Of a stretch of 64,000 nucleotides of DNA, positions 22,827 to 34,367 are shown in pieces. Under the pieces are notes generated by a model. The model did no database searches, was not told the origin of the DNA, and was given only the letters and a program-made list of their open reading frames with translations. This DNA comes from Melitaea cinxia (taxonomy: Eukaryota; Arthropoda; Insecta; Lepidoptera; Nymphalidae): assembly GCF_905220565.1 (NCBI RefSeq), contig NC_059404.1, forward strand, positions 2,942,472 through 3,006,471, in the 5' to 3' direction. The stretch's first letter is position 1; every line of letters starts with the position of its first letter. Position numbers and translations under genes: made by a program.

Positions 22827-24028
22827 GCTATAAGTGTACGATGTGGAAAAACAATCCGAAGCAGATTTATAATACTGACGCATATTTTTTATTTATGTTT
22901 TTAAATCTACGAGGTTATTATTTATCAGAAATAAAGTAATCAGGATCAAATTTTTTATTTTATTGAAGAAGACTTCAAAAGCACTTTTGTTATTTTACAA
23001 ATTAAAATGATACTTGTTTCTGATTATATTATAATTAACAATAATTAACGTGAAACTACTAGCGATTCGGAATACAGGGAAGACTTGGTCTTGTTGGACT
23101 TTGAATCCTTCGATTTTTTTTGCACCGTTGATATCTGATATACTATTGATTTTAGTAAATGTTTAGGACAGTATTTTAAATAGGAAAATCGCAAAGTTAT
23201 ACATTTTCTATAAATCCTAGCATCAACTTATGGATTATGGCAGTGATCACGAATGCGTGAAGCACCCATTGGCATTGTCCGCTACATTTTTTTAATACAT
23301 ACTATTTAATAAAATGAGGTGTAATCATTACAAAAGAAAAACTTGACTTAATATATTTCACTATACAATAATCCTTTTAATGTAGGACATGGAGAAAAAG
23401 TCCTATGACCAGCAATGGGATGTTACAGGTGATTGAATAAATGATTGTTCATATACGATTTTTGAGTTACTTTTATTTTAAATGTTGATAAATCGGTTTA
23501 AGTTATTTTTATTATTAAAACACATATTTATTTATTTGAAAATGAATAACTAAAACATTTTATTGCAACGTAAAAACAAAAGTAAACAAAAGAAAAACTT
23601 AACAACAATTATTTTAATTTAATATCATCACACAATAAAATATCTTTTGGTATGTTAAGAATTTTCTGACATTTTTTTTAAAAAGAAAATTTAAGAGTAT
23701 GTGTAAAAAGAAATTTTAATAAATAAGTTAGAGAAAATTAACATAGAAGGAAAGATTAATAAGGAATTTAAATTAGTACCTTTTTGGCATTTTAACTTTA
23801 AGCCCTTAAAGATCATAAATATTAATTTCATAATTAACATGGGTTTGTAACTAAAAATAAGTTCATTCATAAAAAAAATCATCTTAACTCAATACGGTAT
23901 TTTTTACTAGTAAAAATATTATAGAAACTTTTTTTTAAAATGCAGGAAGTTAAAAAAAAATATAATAAAAATAATGTTACGAAAAACAGGTCTAACACTT
24001 AATTTTATAAATCGAAATTTAAACTTAC
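22827..24028. other. AT-rich stretch, no gene seen
   Basis: 22970-23010 resembles 44965-45010 ('gacttcaaaagca' then 'ttttacaaattaaaat'), a dispersed repeat. 23385-23435 is a decayed SINE D tail ('ccagcaatgggatgttacag'). Confidence 0.5.
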
Positions 24029-24112
24029 TTCAGTAACTATTGTCCTAACGGCCACCACTGTCAACGGCACACAGGTATCTACTTAAAGCGTAGCCATTTC
24101 CCGCCTTATATA
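24029..24112 (-). promoter_or_regulatory. Possible core promoter and short 5'-UTR exon
   Basis: The minus strand has TATATAAG (24112-24105) in a local GC-richer patch. About 75 bases later is CTGAA|GTAAGT, a strong splice-donor match (intron from 24028). Transcription would start near 24080, giving a non-coding first exon of about 50 bases. It is on the same strand as the signal-peptide exon at 2566-2676, so it could be its first exon across a 21-kb intron. That link is inference only. No canonical initiator is at the expected place. Confidence 0.3.
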
Positions 24113-25083
24113 CGCGTCAAAAACGTTATGTTGGCAACTTACTAACGACTTATGAACGTAACATTTCCTGTAAACCATGTTCATAGGACCATGCAACTCC
24201 TTAGTGCTTTAGTGAAAAAGTCGACAGTGCGCGAACAGTTTTATTGTATGTTTTGTGTGGGATTCTTTTAAGCTTGGTTTGTACTTTAATTTGTATCTTA
24301 TGCACATATAATAAAATTGTAATATAACTCATTCCGTACATAAAATGATATTTCAAACATTTTTATTTAATTTTTATACTATACTATAAGACTATTGAAG
24401 ATATAGTGGCTAACCTTTATATTTATAGTTTTTATTTGATTGTTGGTTTACTAGTATTTGTGTTTTTCTTAAAACACTGTTGTATCAATACAGATAAAAA
24501 ATATATCTGAATAAAAAAATGTATGTATGATTTTAGGTTCATCCACTAAAACATACATTACTATATGCGTTTTTTATCTTTTTTCGTTTCATCGCTTGAA
24601 GCTATGTTTGTCAGTTTATCTATCTGTCATTATAACCATCGACATAGGTAAATCCGTGTGGCTAACTAGCTTTAAATAAAAAGTAAAGTAAAACCTTTTC
24701 ATAACAGATTAGATCATTTTATAAAAGACGTTTTTAATCTTTGCAGAAGTTTTCCTATGAATCAAGTTCTTATACCTCTAAGCACATATTTCTCTTAGTT
24801 AAAAAGACTCGTCCATCGCAACTTATCCGTGGACAAAGTAGTTTATATTTAAATATAAAAAAAACATGGCTCTTATATATTTATGTAATAAATATAGTTA
24901 TTTTTTCTAATATTGTTTTTATGTACATAAGTGAATTATTACGTACTGTATTTTAAAAGCTTTGAATTTTTGCGTTTTTTCATTACTACATGATGATATT
25001 TCGATTCACGATTAGGCCTCTTATTATTTTTTCATAAATAAAATTCGAAACAATACACATACAATTATATAAATACAAGTATT
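24113..25083. other. No gene seen
   Basis: Upstream flank of the possible promoter, then A/T-rich sequence. The open frame at 24741-24956 starts with a non-ATG codon and has no motif. Confidence 0.5.
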
Positions 25084-25176
25084 ACACCCAGGCTCAGGCA
25101 AGAATCGAACCCGCAACCCGCGGAGCAGAAAGCACATAACAAGACCCCTTACAAACTACGCCAATGGGCTAAGTTA
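25084..25176 (-). mobile_element. tRNA-derived SINE C head
   Basis: On the minus strand it has TTGGCGTAGTTTGTAAGG (A-box-like) and GGGTTCGATTCTTGCCTGAG (B-box-like), matching the head of 46963-47225. Only the 5' tRNA-like part is kept. Confidence 0.7.
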
Positions 25177-25191
25177 TATCTACATATATAG

Positions 25192-25343
25192 ATGGCGAAT
25201 GCTAACGCGACCCCATCTCGCCCCACCCAGGCGGACGACTGCTCACACGTGGTGGTTTTTAGTCAGTAGGAGTCTGACATAACCCTCTGGCGCCCCCGTG
25301 CTGGAGGGTATCCATGATGGATTTTCCCCACGTAAAAAAAAAA
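25192..25343 (+). mobile_element. 5'-truncated poly(A) retrotransposon with 16-bp target duplication
   Basis: A GC-rich 152-bp insert ends in A11 and is flanked by identical ATATCTACATATATAG at 25176-25191 and 25344-25359. This is textbook target-primed reverse transcription of a poly(A) LINE-type RNA. It lies at the edge of the SINE C head and therefore came after it. The parent LINE is not otherwise seen in the window. Confidence 0.85.
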
Positions 25344-25359
25344 ATATCTACATATATAG

Positions 25360-25865
25360 TTCACATGTGTAATTCTTACCGCGATAAATAGATAGATTAT
25401 TAAAACCGGTAAAATTAATAAAAAAGTTTTGTCAATTTCTTATGTACATACTTTTTCAGTTATGACCTTAAAAGACACTAAAATATCAAATACGTATTTG
25501 ATAATAATGAAACAACTTTTTCGGATTTTATCGCGGTTTTTTTTTTTTTTTTAAATGCCTGATGTTTCGGATACAGTAAACATGGTCACCGGAGGACTGA
25601 ATGGTAAACTTAATAAACCACGATAATATCGGAAAGAATTGTTTCATTAAAAAGTGAAATTCTCGTAAACATTAGAAAACAATATGCGTACTTCATTTTA
25701 AGTTTTTTTTCACTTAAAATCAATCCGGACCCCCAACACGGGAGAAAATCCTATTGGGGGATCCGTTGAGTGTGAAGCGTTTATTAATTAATTATTAATT
25801 GATAGGACGACAGATATTTCCTATATTTTTTTATTTAAATAATATTATTAATGTAAATATAAATG
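25360..25865. other. No gene seen
   Basis: A/T-rich sequence. 25725-25785 ('cggacccccaacacggg' and 'gttgagtgtgaagcgttt') resembles 27770-27825, an unclassified repeat piece. Confidence 0.5.
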
Positions 25866-26230
25866 TTAAACTGAGAAACTGGATAAGAAATAGTGAGATA
25901 AGGAAACAAAAATTGAGAAAGGTATGCTCAGATGGTTTGGCCGTGTCGAGAGAATGAGTGAAGAACGATTGACGAAAAAAGTGGATAAGGCGACTGTGAA
26001 TGGAAGGGTTGGAAGGGGTAGACCTAGGCGGACGTTCCGAGATCAAATAAGGGACGTCTTGAAAAAAGGCCAGGTCAAGAGTACCATAAACCAAAGAGCA
26101 TGTATGAAGGGAATAATGAAAGTGGACGAAGCGAAAGAAGTATGTAAGGATCGTAGCAAGTGAAAAGAATAGGTCTCTGCCTACTCCTACGGGAAAGAGG
26201 CCTGATTATATGTATGTATGTATGTATGTG
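25866..26230 (+). pseudogene. 3' end of a non-LTR retrotransposon (C-terminal coding part and TATG tail)
   Basis: The frame 25924-26163 gives 79 residues beginning MLRWFGRVERMSEERL, with GRVGRGRPRRTFRDQI and later RACMKGIMKVDEAKEVCKDRSK. This is the conserved C-terminus of a LINE reverse transcriptase ORF in insects (WFGHVERM and GRPR motifs). After the stop comes a short tail ending in (TATG)5 at 26211-26228, a typical microsatellite 3' end. Everything upstream (RT domain, endonuclease) is missing, as in 5'-truncated insertions. The final Trp expected after DRS is replaced by a stop. Clade not assigned. Confidence 0.75.
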
Positions 26231-26639
26231 TTAATGTAAATAGGATAATGAATTTTATTAACAGTTTATATGATTTCTACAAAAATCTCCAATCATAGAA
26301 CTGATTTTGATTACTTCCTTTCACTCTAAAGCTATCAATAATAAGCTAAAATAATACAGTTATAAAATAGGCTAAAATAATACAGTTATAAAATACATTA
26401 CGAATAATCATTTTATAAAGATATACATCAATATGTAGGCGTTATAAAATTAGAAAGTAGTGTAGTAAATAATTAAGACTCTCCGGCCGTGCAATGTCAC
26501 GTTAATTTGTCGCGGTGATGAGCAAAGCTAATGAAACATTACAAATGGAATGCAAATGATGGAATCGTTTGTTTATTTCGATTTAAATTAATTTCTAATG
26601 CAAAAAAAAAATCATAGAGATGGGAGATTTTTTTTTTTT
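26231..26639. other. No gene seen
   Basis: A/T-rich sequence with a tandem duplication of 'aggctaaaataatacagttataaaat' type units at 26345-26395 (unit about 26 bp, two copies). Confidence 0.6.
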
Positions 26640-27045
26640 TGAATCAATAACTGGATCCGCTGGGGAAGTATCTTAACCTTACAAAAGATCACAGCTAAAT
26701 AATAATGCTCTGAAAGTGTTGTGTTCTTGTGGTGAGTAAGGTGGAGAGTTCCTGGGGAGGGTCGGTGGTAGGGTCAGGAACGCGCTTGCGTTACTTCTGG
26801 TATCGTAGGCATCTCACACATCAGTTCGCGTCAAAAATGGCGTGAACTCACGTGTTTTGCCCATAGTCACCATGCTGGGCAGGCGCGTTGGTGACCCCAG
26901 AGCTGGCTTTGTGGCAACGAAGACGCTGCTGCCCGTCTTCGGTCTGTGTTTTTCAAAGCCAGCAGTTGGATTGTAGGCGTCTATAATCTATGATGTCTGC
27001 TGACCATCACGCTTACACTTTTTGCTGACCCTAGTGTTATTAAAA
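26640..27045 (+). mobile_element. SINE B interrupted by SINE A
   Basis: Family B sequence from 'ggatccgctggggaagtatc' runs to 'acttctggtatcgtaggc' at about 26812. It resumes at about 26973 with 'gtaggcgtctataatc' through 'ttttgctgacc'. The repeated GTAGGCRTCT on both sides is the probable target duplication of the nested insert. Confidence 0.75.
26824..26972 (-). mobile_element. RTE-tailed SINE A fragment nested in SINE B
   Basis: It is inverse to 41540-41700 (includes 'gtgaactcacgtgttttgcc', 'ctgggcaggcgcgttggtg', 'agacgctgctgcccgtcttc'). It lacks both the extreme 3' RTE tail and the 5' head. Its insertion postdates the B copy. Confidence 0.75.
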
Positions 27046-27619
27046 AATATATCATCAAAAATCTTTCAAACCTCAAATATATTTTGATAACTTTATTTTT
27101 GTATTTAAAAGATATAAATAACACAGTTGTTTTAAAATAGAATATATTATATTAAGATACAATCGATTGAGTCCAGCATTTCACTGCTTGTAGAGTTATT
27201 AAAAAGCTTACTCTTAAAGGAATTCTGTTTCCATACAACTGATTTTTTCAGATAAAAACTCACCTAGAGATAACTTTACTTCTATTTATTTTAATATTTT
27301 AAATGTAAAAGTATATTAAAAGAAATAATAAGATTAAAACAGAAATTTAGTTTTTTTTTATTTTAAATAAAAAAAAACAAATATTACTTTATATTTTATT
27401 ATTCTTAGGAATTGACCAAAACATATTTATAATTACAAAAACTTTCAAACATGACAGCATAACAATGTACTTATTTTCAGGTACTAGAAACAAAAAATAC
27501 ACTACATGCATTAAAAATTTTAATCAAAAGATTTAAAATTCTGCTTTACAAGATACGCCTGACTGGGTAAGCTCCTTCAAAAATTACAGAATACAGCTAA
27601 ATTTAGCCAACCAAATTTT
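27046..27619. other. No gene seen
   Basis: A/T-rich, T- and A-run-rich sequence; nothing supported. Confidence 0.6.
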
Positions 27620-27835
27620 AGACGACGCGGTGGCCCAATGGTCACTAGTGTGGCTGTTACGCAGGCAATTGCATTTGCGATTTCCGCACATGGCAAACAT
27701 TTCTATTGGCCATAAAGATGTTTGCCGTGGTATGTGTATTTGTGGTTGTGTATTGTGTGTGTTTCAAGATCCCCAAACAAAGGAGTTAATCGTAGTGGGG
27801 GCGTTGAGTGTGAGGCGTTCATTTATTAAGGGGTT
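27620..27835 (+). mobile_element. SINE D-related head, diverged
   Basis: 'gacgacgcggtggcccaatgg' and 'caaacatttctattggccat' match the head of the full copy at 35655-36027. The B box is degraded and the 3' half is replaced by the unclassified piece also at 25725-25785. The open frame spanning it is incidental. Confidence 0.6.
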
Positions 27836-28371
27836 TAAATAAAGGTCTTCAGCAATATTGTGTCTCTGTGGTGATTTAGGTAGGCAGAGCTCTTAGGAAT
27901 ACGTTCTGTTCACAGCCGAGGTAGGGTCATCTACATGCTTATGATCTATATCTGAAAGTATGGTTTCCAAATCTTCATATTATAAATTTAAGTCGTATAT
28001 CTAATCACAGTCAAAATATTGTGTCATCACGAAACTCTTTGGACGTATCACACTAGTATGATAACAACTAATGTTTAAGTAATATTTTATGGTAATTTAA
28101 TGTAATAAGGTTAAAATTGACTTTAAAATCTGATATGATAAAAGCTACAAGTGAACTATAAGAGTAACAACTTTGTGATTTCTAAGTTTATGATAAACTT
28201 ATTTAATTCAGACATTTGGGCATCGGCCAACGGAAAGGTCTACAATAAAAGCAAAACTATTACTTCTTAATAATAACGGTCGAAATTCGACCATAATTAA
28301 TTTAGTTTTTTTTTAATTATTATTTTTCAATCAGGATGTTCCACTGCTTCTACTATATTCCTACTATGAGT
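27836..28371. other. No gene seen
   Basis: A short SINE B-like phrase occurs at 27845-27905 ('ttgtgtctctgtggtgattt' and 'gcagagctctt'). The rest is A/T-rich. Confidence 0.5.
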
Positions 28372-28520
28372 TAGGATCACTATCAGGTGTCTACGATAAC
28401 AACCGGGACCGACGTGCTTAACGAGTTCTGCGAGGTACGGGTGGGAAGACCCACAAGGACAGACATCCCTCGGAAAGGAATATTTGTATAAATACACATA
28501 ACCATCCCTTATTTCAAAAA
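28372..28520 (-). mobile_element. SINE D 3' body fragment
   Basis: Inverse of the family D body: 'atcactatcaggtgtctacg', 'aacaaccgggaccgacg', 'gaaaggaatatttgtataaa'. The tRNA-like head is missing. Confidence 0.65.
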
Positions 28521-28711
28521 ATTTATGTCTTTATTAGATCTATGTCCGGAAATAAGTTTGCCTGAATAGTATGTTGTTTAAAGGCACAGTTTAAATCATA
28601 CGGGAGGATGAACCGTAACTTTAGTTACGCCTTTGTTGGGCAGAAACTATAAACTTGTAATCTATAGCTCAAAACTTTGGATGCCTTCAGAAAGCACTTA
28701 AATAATAATCA

Positions 28712-29045
28712 TCACTTCATCACTTCAGCCTATCGCAGTCCACTACTGGATATAAGCATCCACAAGTTCATGCCAAAAACGGCGTGAACTCATGTGTGTT
28801 GCCCATAGTCACCACGCTGGGCAGGCGGGTTGGTGACCGCAGCGCTGGCTTTGTCGCACAAAAACCGCGGCTGCCCGTCTTCGGCTTGTGTATTTCAAAG
28901 CCAGCAGTTGGATGGTTATCCCGCCATCGGTCGGCTTTTTAAGTTCCAAGGTGGTAGTAGACCTATATTACCCCTTCGTCACCTCTTACGACACCCACGA
29001 GAAGAGAGGGGTGGCTGTATTCTTTACTGTCGTAACCACGCAGCA
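28712..29045 (-). mobile_element. RTE-tailed SINE A, near full length
   Basis: On the minus strand it runs from the GCCACCCCTCTCTTC head near 29015 to the tail with CAGTAGTGGACTGCGATAGG and TGAAGTGATGAAGTGATGAT. No clean target duplication was found, so it is probably older than 10170-10495. Confidence 0.75.
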
Positions 29046-29287
29046 AACCAAAGGTCTATAGCAAAATTTAGCTCTCTCGAAGTTTTTGTAATTTGAAATG
29101 TCTATTTGACCGGAATATTAAATATTCACGTGTTTGGCAGTACACAAGTCTTTTAGGCCAATAACTAAGGTCTTAAAAAACGTTACAAATAAAGCAAGCT
29201 TTTAATGTAAAGACCGTTTTTAACGGGTAGAAGTATGAATAGTTATTAGTGCGTTCAACTAAATATTTTTTCTTTGTAATATTAACA
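29046..29287. other. No gene seen
   Basis: A/T-rich sequence between two SINE A copies that face each other tail to head. Confidence 0.5.
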
Positions 29288-29428
29288 AACCACCCGCACC
29301 CGGCCACCAACTCGCTTGCCCAGTATGGTGAATGTGGGCAACACAATTGAGTTCACGCCATTTTTGGCGTGTACTTGTGGAAGTTTATGTCCAAAAGTGG
29401 ACTGCGATAGGCTGAAGTGATGATGATG
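29288..29428 (+). mobile_element. RTE-tailed SINE A, 5'-truncated
   Basis: It covers the 3' part of the family ('caccaactcgcttgcccag' to 'ggctgaagtgatgatgatga'). The truncation at its 5' side is typical of incomplete reverse transcription. Confidence 0.75.
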
Positions 29429-30609
29429 ATATATTTGTAAAATCGGTCTAATAGTTTTGATTGTACCTATTACAATCAAACGAAAAGTTAAACCTTTTCT
29501 TTTGTTTATGTTAGTATAGATATAATTAAAAGGCGAATAAAGTAGCAAGTTTTATATTAAGTATACAATAAAATACGTAGGAGGTATAAGGTTAATATTT
29601 CAGAACAATAACAAGCTTTGTTCTAAATGGAAATACAGTTTACGCTTTCGAGTATTCTATGAATCATTTGACTTTTTAATTTTGGAATATCTTAATACCT
29701 GGATGGTTTTATCAGATACCAGATACCAGACCTCGTGCAAACAAAAAACAGTTAGTGCACATTTACGCATTTAAGATTTTAAGGCGAATTTTTTATACAA
29801 ACATCTCATATATTTAGCATAGGCTTTTACCAACTTTGTAGGCTGTTTAATACTTACCATACTTAATTGTAATTTAAAAAAACTTCAATACTATACTTTT
29901 TTTTAGATATTTACTCTTTTTATTTTCATCTACACTTCTTTGGTATTGCTACTCTTTCTTTCCAGTTATATCATTTATGCCTCTCGCACTTTCATCCTAC
30001 AAATTAATTTTCTTTCTATCATCCATCCACATTCATTCTTTGGGTAAGTTCTATTTCTTTTACTAAAACACACTGGGGAAAATACGAGTAAGTGGGGACA
30101 AAGTTTTTTAATTTATATAATTTTATTTTTCTTGTTTTCTTTATACAAAGTCTTATAATAATCTAGTACAGTTTTCTTTTTACTTAAATATTATTAGGTA
30201 CATTTTTTGAACTTAAGCTATGGAGACGACATTTACTCTTTAAAAAAACGTAACAGATAAGGTCTTTAATTAACGGTGTAAGTATGTTATTAAAATATGT
30301 CCTATTGGTTCATAATTCACATATAACGTTCGACAATAGTTCGTTTAGAATATTTTTCTATTCCACTAATTGATATCAAATTCAGTGGCTTCATAATATT
30401 CTAACAGACTACGCAAGTCATAACAGTTATCTGTTGCGCTAACAGACTACACGCTACAGATTTTTATCATGGTATTTTTTTTTTGTGATTTTGACCTCCT
30501 AACACTACATTTTCACCGTATATATCATTTTTTCATCTTGATCAGTACGTTTGTCGTTGTGTACGTTATCTGAATCAATGGATTGAATAAAGAAAGTATA
30601 CACATAATA
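29429..30609. other. No gene seen
   Basis: A/T-rich. There is a local tandem 'cagataccagataccaga' at 29713-29730 and a repeated 'taacagactac' at 30404 and 30439. No ORF or RNA gene supported. Confidence 0.55.
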
Positions 30610-30864
30610 TCTATTTTATAGGCGGGAAAATAGAGTGTGATTCGCTTAATCAATCCATTTATTACTATAAAAAGTGAAGATTTGTGTTTTTCTTGAATAT
30701 TTGCAATGGTTCATAAACTCAAAAACTATCAGACTGATTTGAAAAACTCTTTTATCAGGGAAATGCTACATTATCACTGAATGACATAGGCTGTTTTAAT
30801 TTCAGTAAATGGAACATTCAAAATTTTGTAATCCGTGCAGGCGAAGCTGCGAGCGGAAAACTAG
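30610..30864 (+). mobile_element. Helitron-like element
   Basis: TCTATTTTATAGGCGGGAAA starts after A at 30609. The end is GAAGCTGCGAGCGGAAAACTAG before T at 30865. The internal phrase 'ggttcataaactcaaaaact' is common to such elements. The 3' hairpin is weak. Confidence 0.6.
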
Positions 30865-31357
30865 TTATGTATATTCCAACGCCTCTCTTCCAGACATATT
30901 TTAAGGGTTACAACATCAAAGTAGGCGCCTCGTTTTTTATTATTATAACTGTATGACTAATAAACTCTCTATGGAAAAATTTAAACGACGTTCATAATAG
31001 GAGTCTGTGCAATTAACTGAACATATAAGTAAAGTAAGATTTGTCTTTAATTTTATGTTGCTTTGAATTGCATTTGTAGTAATTATTTAAAAGAGCAAGG
31101 TTTTCATTGAATTGTTTTATTGTGTATCAAATAAAATGCGGTATGTTAAGATTTTTGTTTTATCAATGTAGAAAAAATCGTTTTACGTCAGTGTCAGTAT
31201 TTTTTTCTGGTAATCACAAAAAAATTTCAGAAATTGTAGTTACAGTTTCATTATTCATTTCTATTTCGGATTATGACATGTCTTCGAAAGACAAATTTCT
31301 TAATTGAAAGATAAATTAAAATGTTTGACTTTACTTTCAAATTAGTAAGTGATAGTA
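30865..31357. other. No gene seen
   Basis: The open frame at 31107-31307 starts with a non-ATG codon and shows no motif. A/T-rich. Confidence 0.5.
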
Positions 31358-31556
31358 GTCTGGTCACCCGTGTCGCGGGATCGATGGTCGTTGAAGCAGG
31401 CGTGTCCTGGAGTGGTGGCTGCGTGTTAACAAACGCAATGTGGGACGTCTTCTGACCCTCTAGACCAACGATTTAAGTGAGAACGCCGAGACTTGGAGAG
31501 GTCGAGCAGTGGACTGCGATAGGCTGACGTGATCATGATGTGATGACTATTACCTT
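31358..31556 (+). mobile_element. RTE 3' fragment, decayed
   Basis: It follows the same order as the intact C-terminus at 36471-36740: 'ggtcacccgtgtcgcgggat', 'gtgtcctggagtggtggctg', 'gtgggacgtcttctgaccc', then 'gtggactgcgataggctga'. An internal deletion and frame breaks are present. Confidence 0.7.
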
Positions 31557-32403
31557 AAACCCTTATCGAAACTGATTTTTAAAAAAGACAAAATTCTCCA
31601 AAAAATCAAGAATACTGCTGTCTTTACAACCACGCAGGTTTCCATTACTTTTTCATTATTTAGTTCAATTAGTTTTAGCATCATCTGTCGATTATTGTCA
31701 AATTTAATCCTTATTTATTAGTATTTCTTACAGGTGTTAAACAATTTCCAATGTTTAGTTTTAGGTCAATGTAAATCGTAAAACTGTACAGGTGATTATA
31801 AAAAGCAGACTCGGCAAACCTCAGACCACCACATGTCCTTTTTTTAAATTTATTTTATAGAAAATTTTTCTAACAATTAGGAACACAAAAAAGTCCTCAA
31901 TTTGGTGCAAAAGTACTGAAGTTATGCGTGTACAGACATTTTGGCAATTTATTTTTATTTATATAGTTTTCACAAACGCGTGCACGGTGCATCTAAAGGA
32001 TTTTTAAATACAGCATTTTGTAGTTTGTTGCTGGAGACGCTGCACTTTCTTGTTAGTTGATGACAGGTAACATGTAGAATTATATTTCGGTTCCTACATT
32101 TTCAGCTGGAAGCGCTTTATAAGTTCTCATACAATATAACGTAAAAAGTCTAGCGTTGTCAGCTGAAGATATAGATATAGCCAATAGTCTTCCTCAGTAA
32201 ATGGACTATCCAATACAAAAATATTTTTTTAATTCAAACCAGTAATTTCCTGATTATCGCATTTAAATAAACAAACAAATTTTTCAGCTTTATATTATTG
32301 ATACAGATAATGTAAGCGATTGTTTCATTCTTAACAAAACAATTACTAAAACCATTTCAGAGTGTTTGTGTTCAATATCAAAATTTGTAATTATATAATA
32401 CAA
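31557..32403. other. No gene seen
   Basis: A/T-rich; no bounded repeat or ORF of note. Confidence 0.55.
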
Positions 32404-32689
32404 CTAGTTGTGCCCGTGACTTCAACCGCGTGGAATTAAACAAAAAAGTTATTGTTCAGTTTGCAGTTCTAAAATAAATAAATTTCTACAATAAAAGTAG
32501 CCTAAGTTATTCGTTACTAACTCAGCTATCTGCCAGTGAAGTCCCGTCAGAATCGGTCCAGCCGTTTTAGAGATTAGCCAGAGCAAACAGACAGACAGAA
32601 ATACAAAAATTGTTAAAAATATGAATTTATTAAAATGCGTTTATTTTAATATTACTAACAGACACGCCAATTTCATTTATTCGTATAGA
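32404..32689 (-). mobile_element. Non-autonomous Helitron
   Basis: The minus-strand start TCTATACGAATAAATG follows A, and the end is CTAG at 32407-32404 followed by T. The body ('cagctatctgccagtgaag', 'tcggtccagccgttttagag', (CAGA)n) is the same as 56695-57237, which carries an extra tRNA-like block. This is the simpler version. Confidence 0.75.
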
Positions 32690-33177
32690 TGATACATCAA
32701 AATAAATTAAAATGATTTCTAATATATTTTTTATTAAATTATTACTGGCTATCACTGTAAAGGTGCGGACTGAAAAGCAGCTATAGGCTGAGCCTACGAT
32801 CTTTTTTTCCACCAGCATTTTTTCTAAAATCTCTGTAAATTTGACTTTAAGAAATCTTTTGTTATTTTTATGCTTGGTGAATAAACGTCTTTATTATTTT
32901 TTTTTTTGAATGAATTACATTACTTTCAAGTAAAGTCGTAGCTTCAGATAGTTTATAAGACATTATAGTGTATAGTAATAATTTAGCACAAAATTATGAT
33001 GTTTTGATGGGTAAACGTATCGGATAATGCGCAGTCTTTAGGACTGACTAGACCTTCCTCAGCTTATTGAATCGTGTTATTTGTCAAACAAGTATGATAT
33101 TTAAAGCTATTTCTTTATATACATATTAGCTTAAGATTTATGTCTGTTTCTTAGAAACGAACTGTTGCCTCATTTTT
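32690..33177. other. No gene seen
   Basis: A/T-rich; no supported feature. Confidence 0.6.
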
Positions 33178-33572
33178 AACCGACTTCAAAAAAAGGAGGA
33201 GGTATATATATATATATATATATTATGTATGTTCGGGGATAACTCCGTCGTTTATGAACCGATTTTGATAATTCTTTTTTTGTTGGAAAGAAGATATCCC
33301 TAGTTTAGTACTATGATAAGGAAACCATGATCTGATGATGGGATCTCAGTGAAATCGAGGAAACTCTCGAAAGTCCGCATAACTTTTTACTGGGTGTACC
33401 GATTTTATTGATTTTTAATTTAATCGAAAGCCGATGTTTATCATGTGGTCATATTTAAATTCCATCGAGATTTGATTGCAACTTTTAGAGTAATCTTTGA
33501 TAATACGTATTTACTCGACTATTTTTTCGTCTACCTACGTTGTATTACTTGTCGATATAATTGATGTCGGTT
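33178..33572. mobile_element. TIR-bounded repeat (AACCGACTTCAA), copy 2
   Basis: It starts AACCGACTTCAAAAAAAGGA and ends TTGATGTCGGTT (one mismatch). A (TA) run of about 22 bases lies at 33202-33225. It shares most of its body with 13796-14122. Confidence 0.65.
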
Positions 33573-33639
33573 TTTCTTCGTTTGCCTGCAAACACAATTA
33601 TTTGCTTCTGAGTTATGGGTTATTCGCTGAACGTGCAAT

Positions 33640-33930
33640 AAAACAGGACATGCTTGGGTTTCTCTCAGAGATAGGATTAGAAATGAGAATATCCGCGAGA
33701 GAACGAAAGTAACCGACATAGCTTACAGAATTAGTAAGTTGAATGGCAGTGGGCTGCTCACCTGTGTCGCAAGACCAATAGCCGTTGGAGTAGACGTGTC
33801 CTGGAGTGGAGACCGCGTATTGGCAATCGCAGTGTGGGACATCCTCCGGCCCGTTGGACTAACGATTTACGTAAGATTGCTGATTTATGTTCAATTGACT
33901 GCACTATGCTGAACTGACTGACTAACTGAG
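33640..33930 (+). mobile_element. RTE 3' fragment, frame-broken
   Basis: It aligns by eye to the intact C-terminal part on the other strand at 36510-36800 ('tgcttgggtttctctcagag', 'atgagaatatccgcgagag', 'ggagtagacgtgtcctggag', 'ggacatcctccggcccgttg'). Its end is changed to a run of 'ctgactgactaactga'. Not functional. Confidence 0.75.
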
Positions 33931-34367
33931 TTATTAGGGTAAACTTTTAAAGAATGTCATCAAATTAAATTAAACTTCCACACTATATCTGTACATATAT
34001 ACCTAATCAAACAACGCCATGTACAAAAAGGTTAAATTACTTGTAGCTTTTCATACAACGAATTTTTAAGTATTAACCTAGGATAACATGTAAAGCCATT
34101 TTGGAAATGAATTTAGATAAAATAGAGAAATAATTACTAACATTTTAAAAGAAAAAATTAAACCGCGTTAATCTGTAACATTGTTAAAATAAAATAAGAA
34201 AGTGGCCTAGTTTACACAAAATACAAAGCAACACGCATTATTAAAGTTAAACCGAAATCTTGAAATAAAAGCGTGTTTCCCTACAGAAAACAAAAGAGGG
34301 TAAGCCGAATAATAAGAAATTTATTTATTCGCTAGTTTTCGTTGCTTCTACTGCATCACACTATTAA
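33931..34367. other. No gene seen
   Basis: A/T-rich flank between an RTE remnant and a SINE B cluster. Confidence 0.5.
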
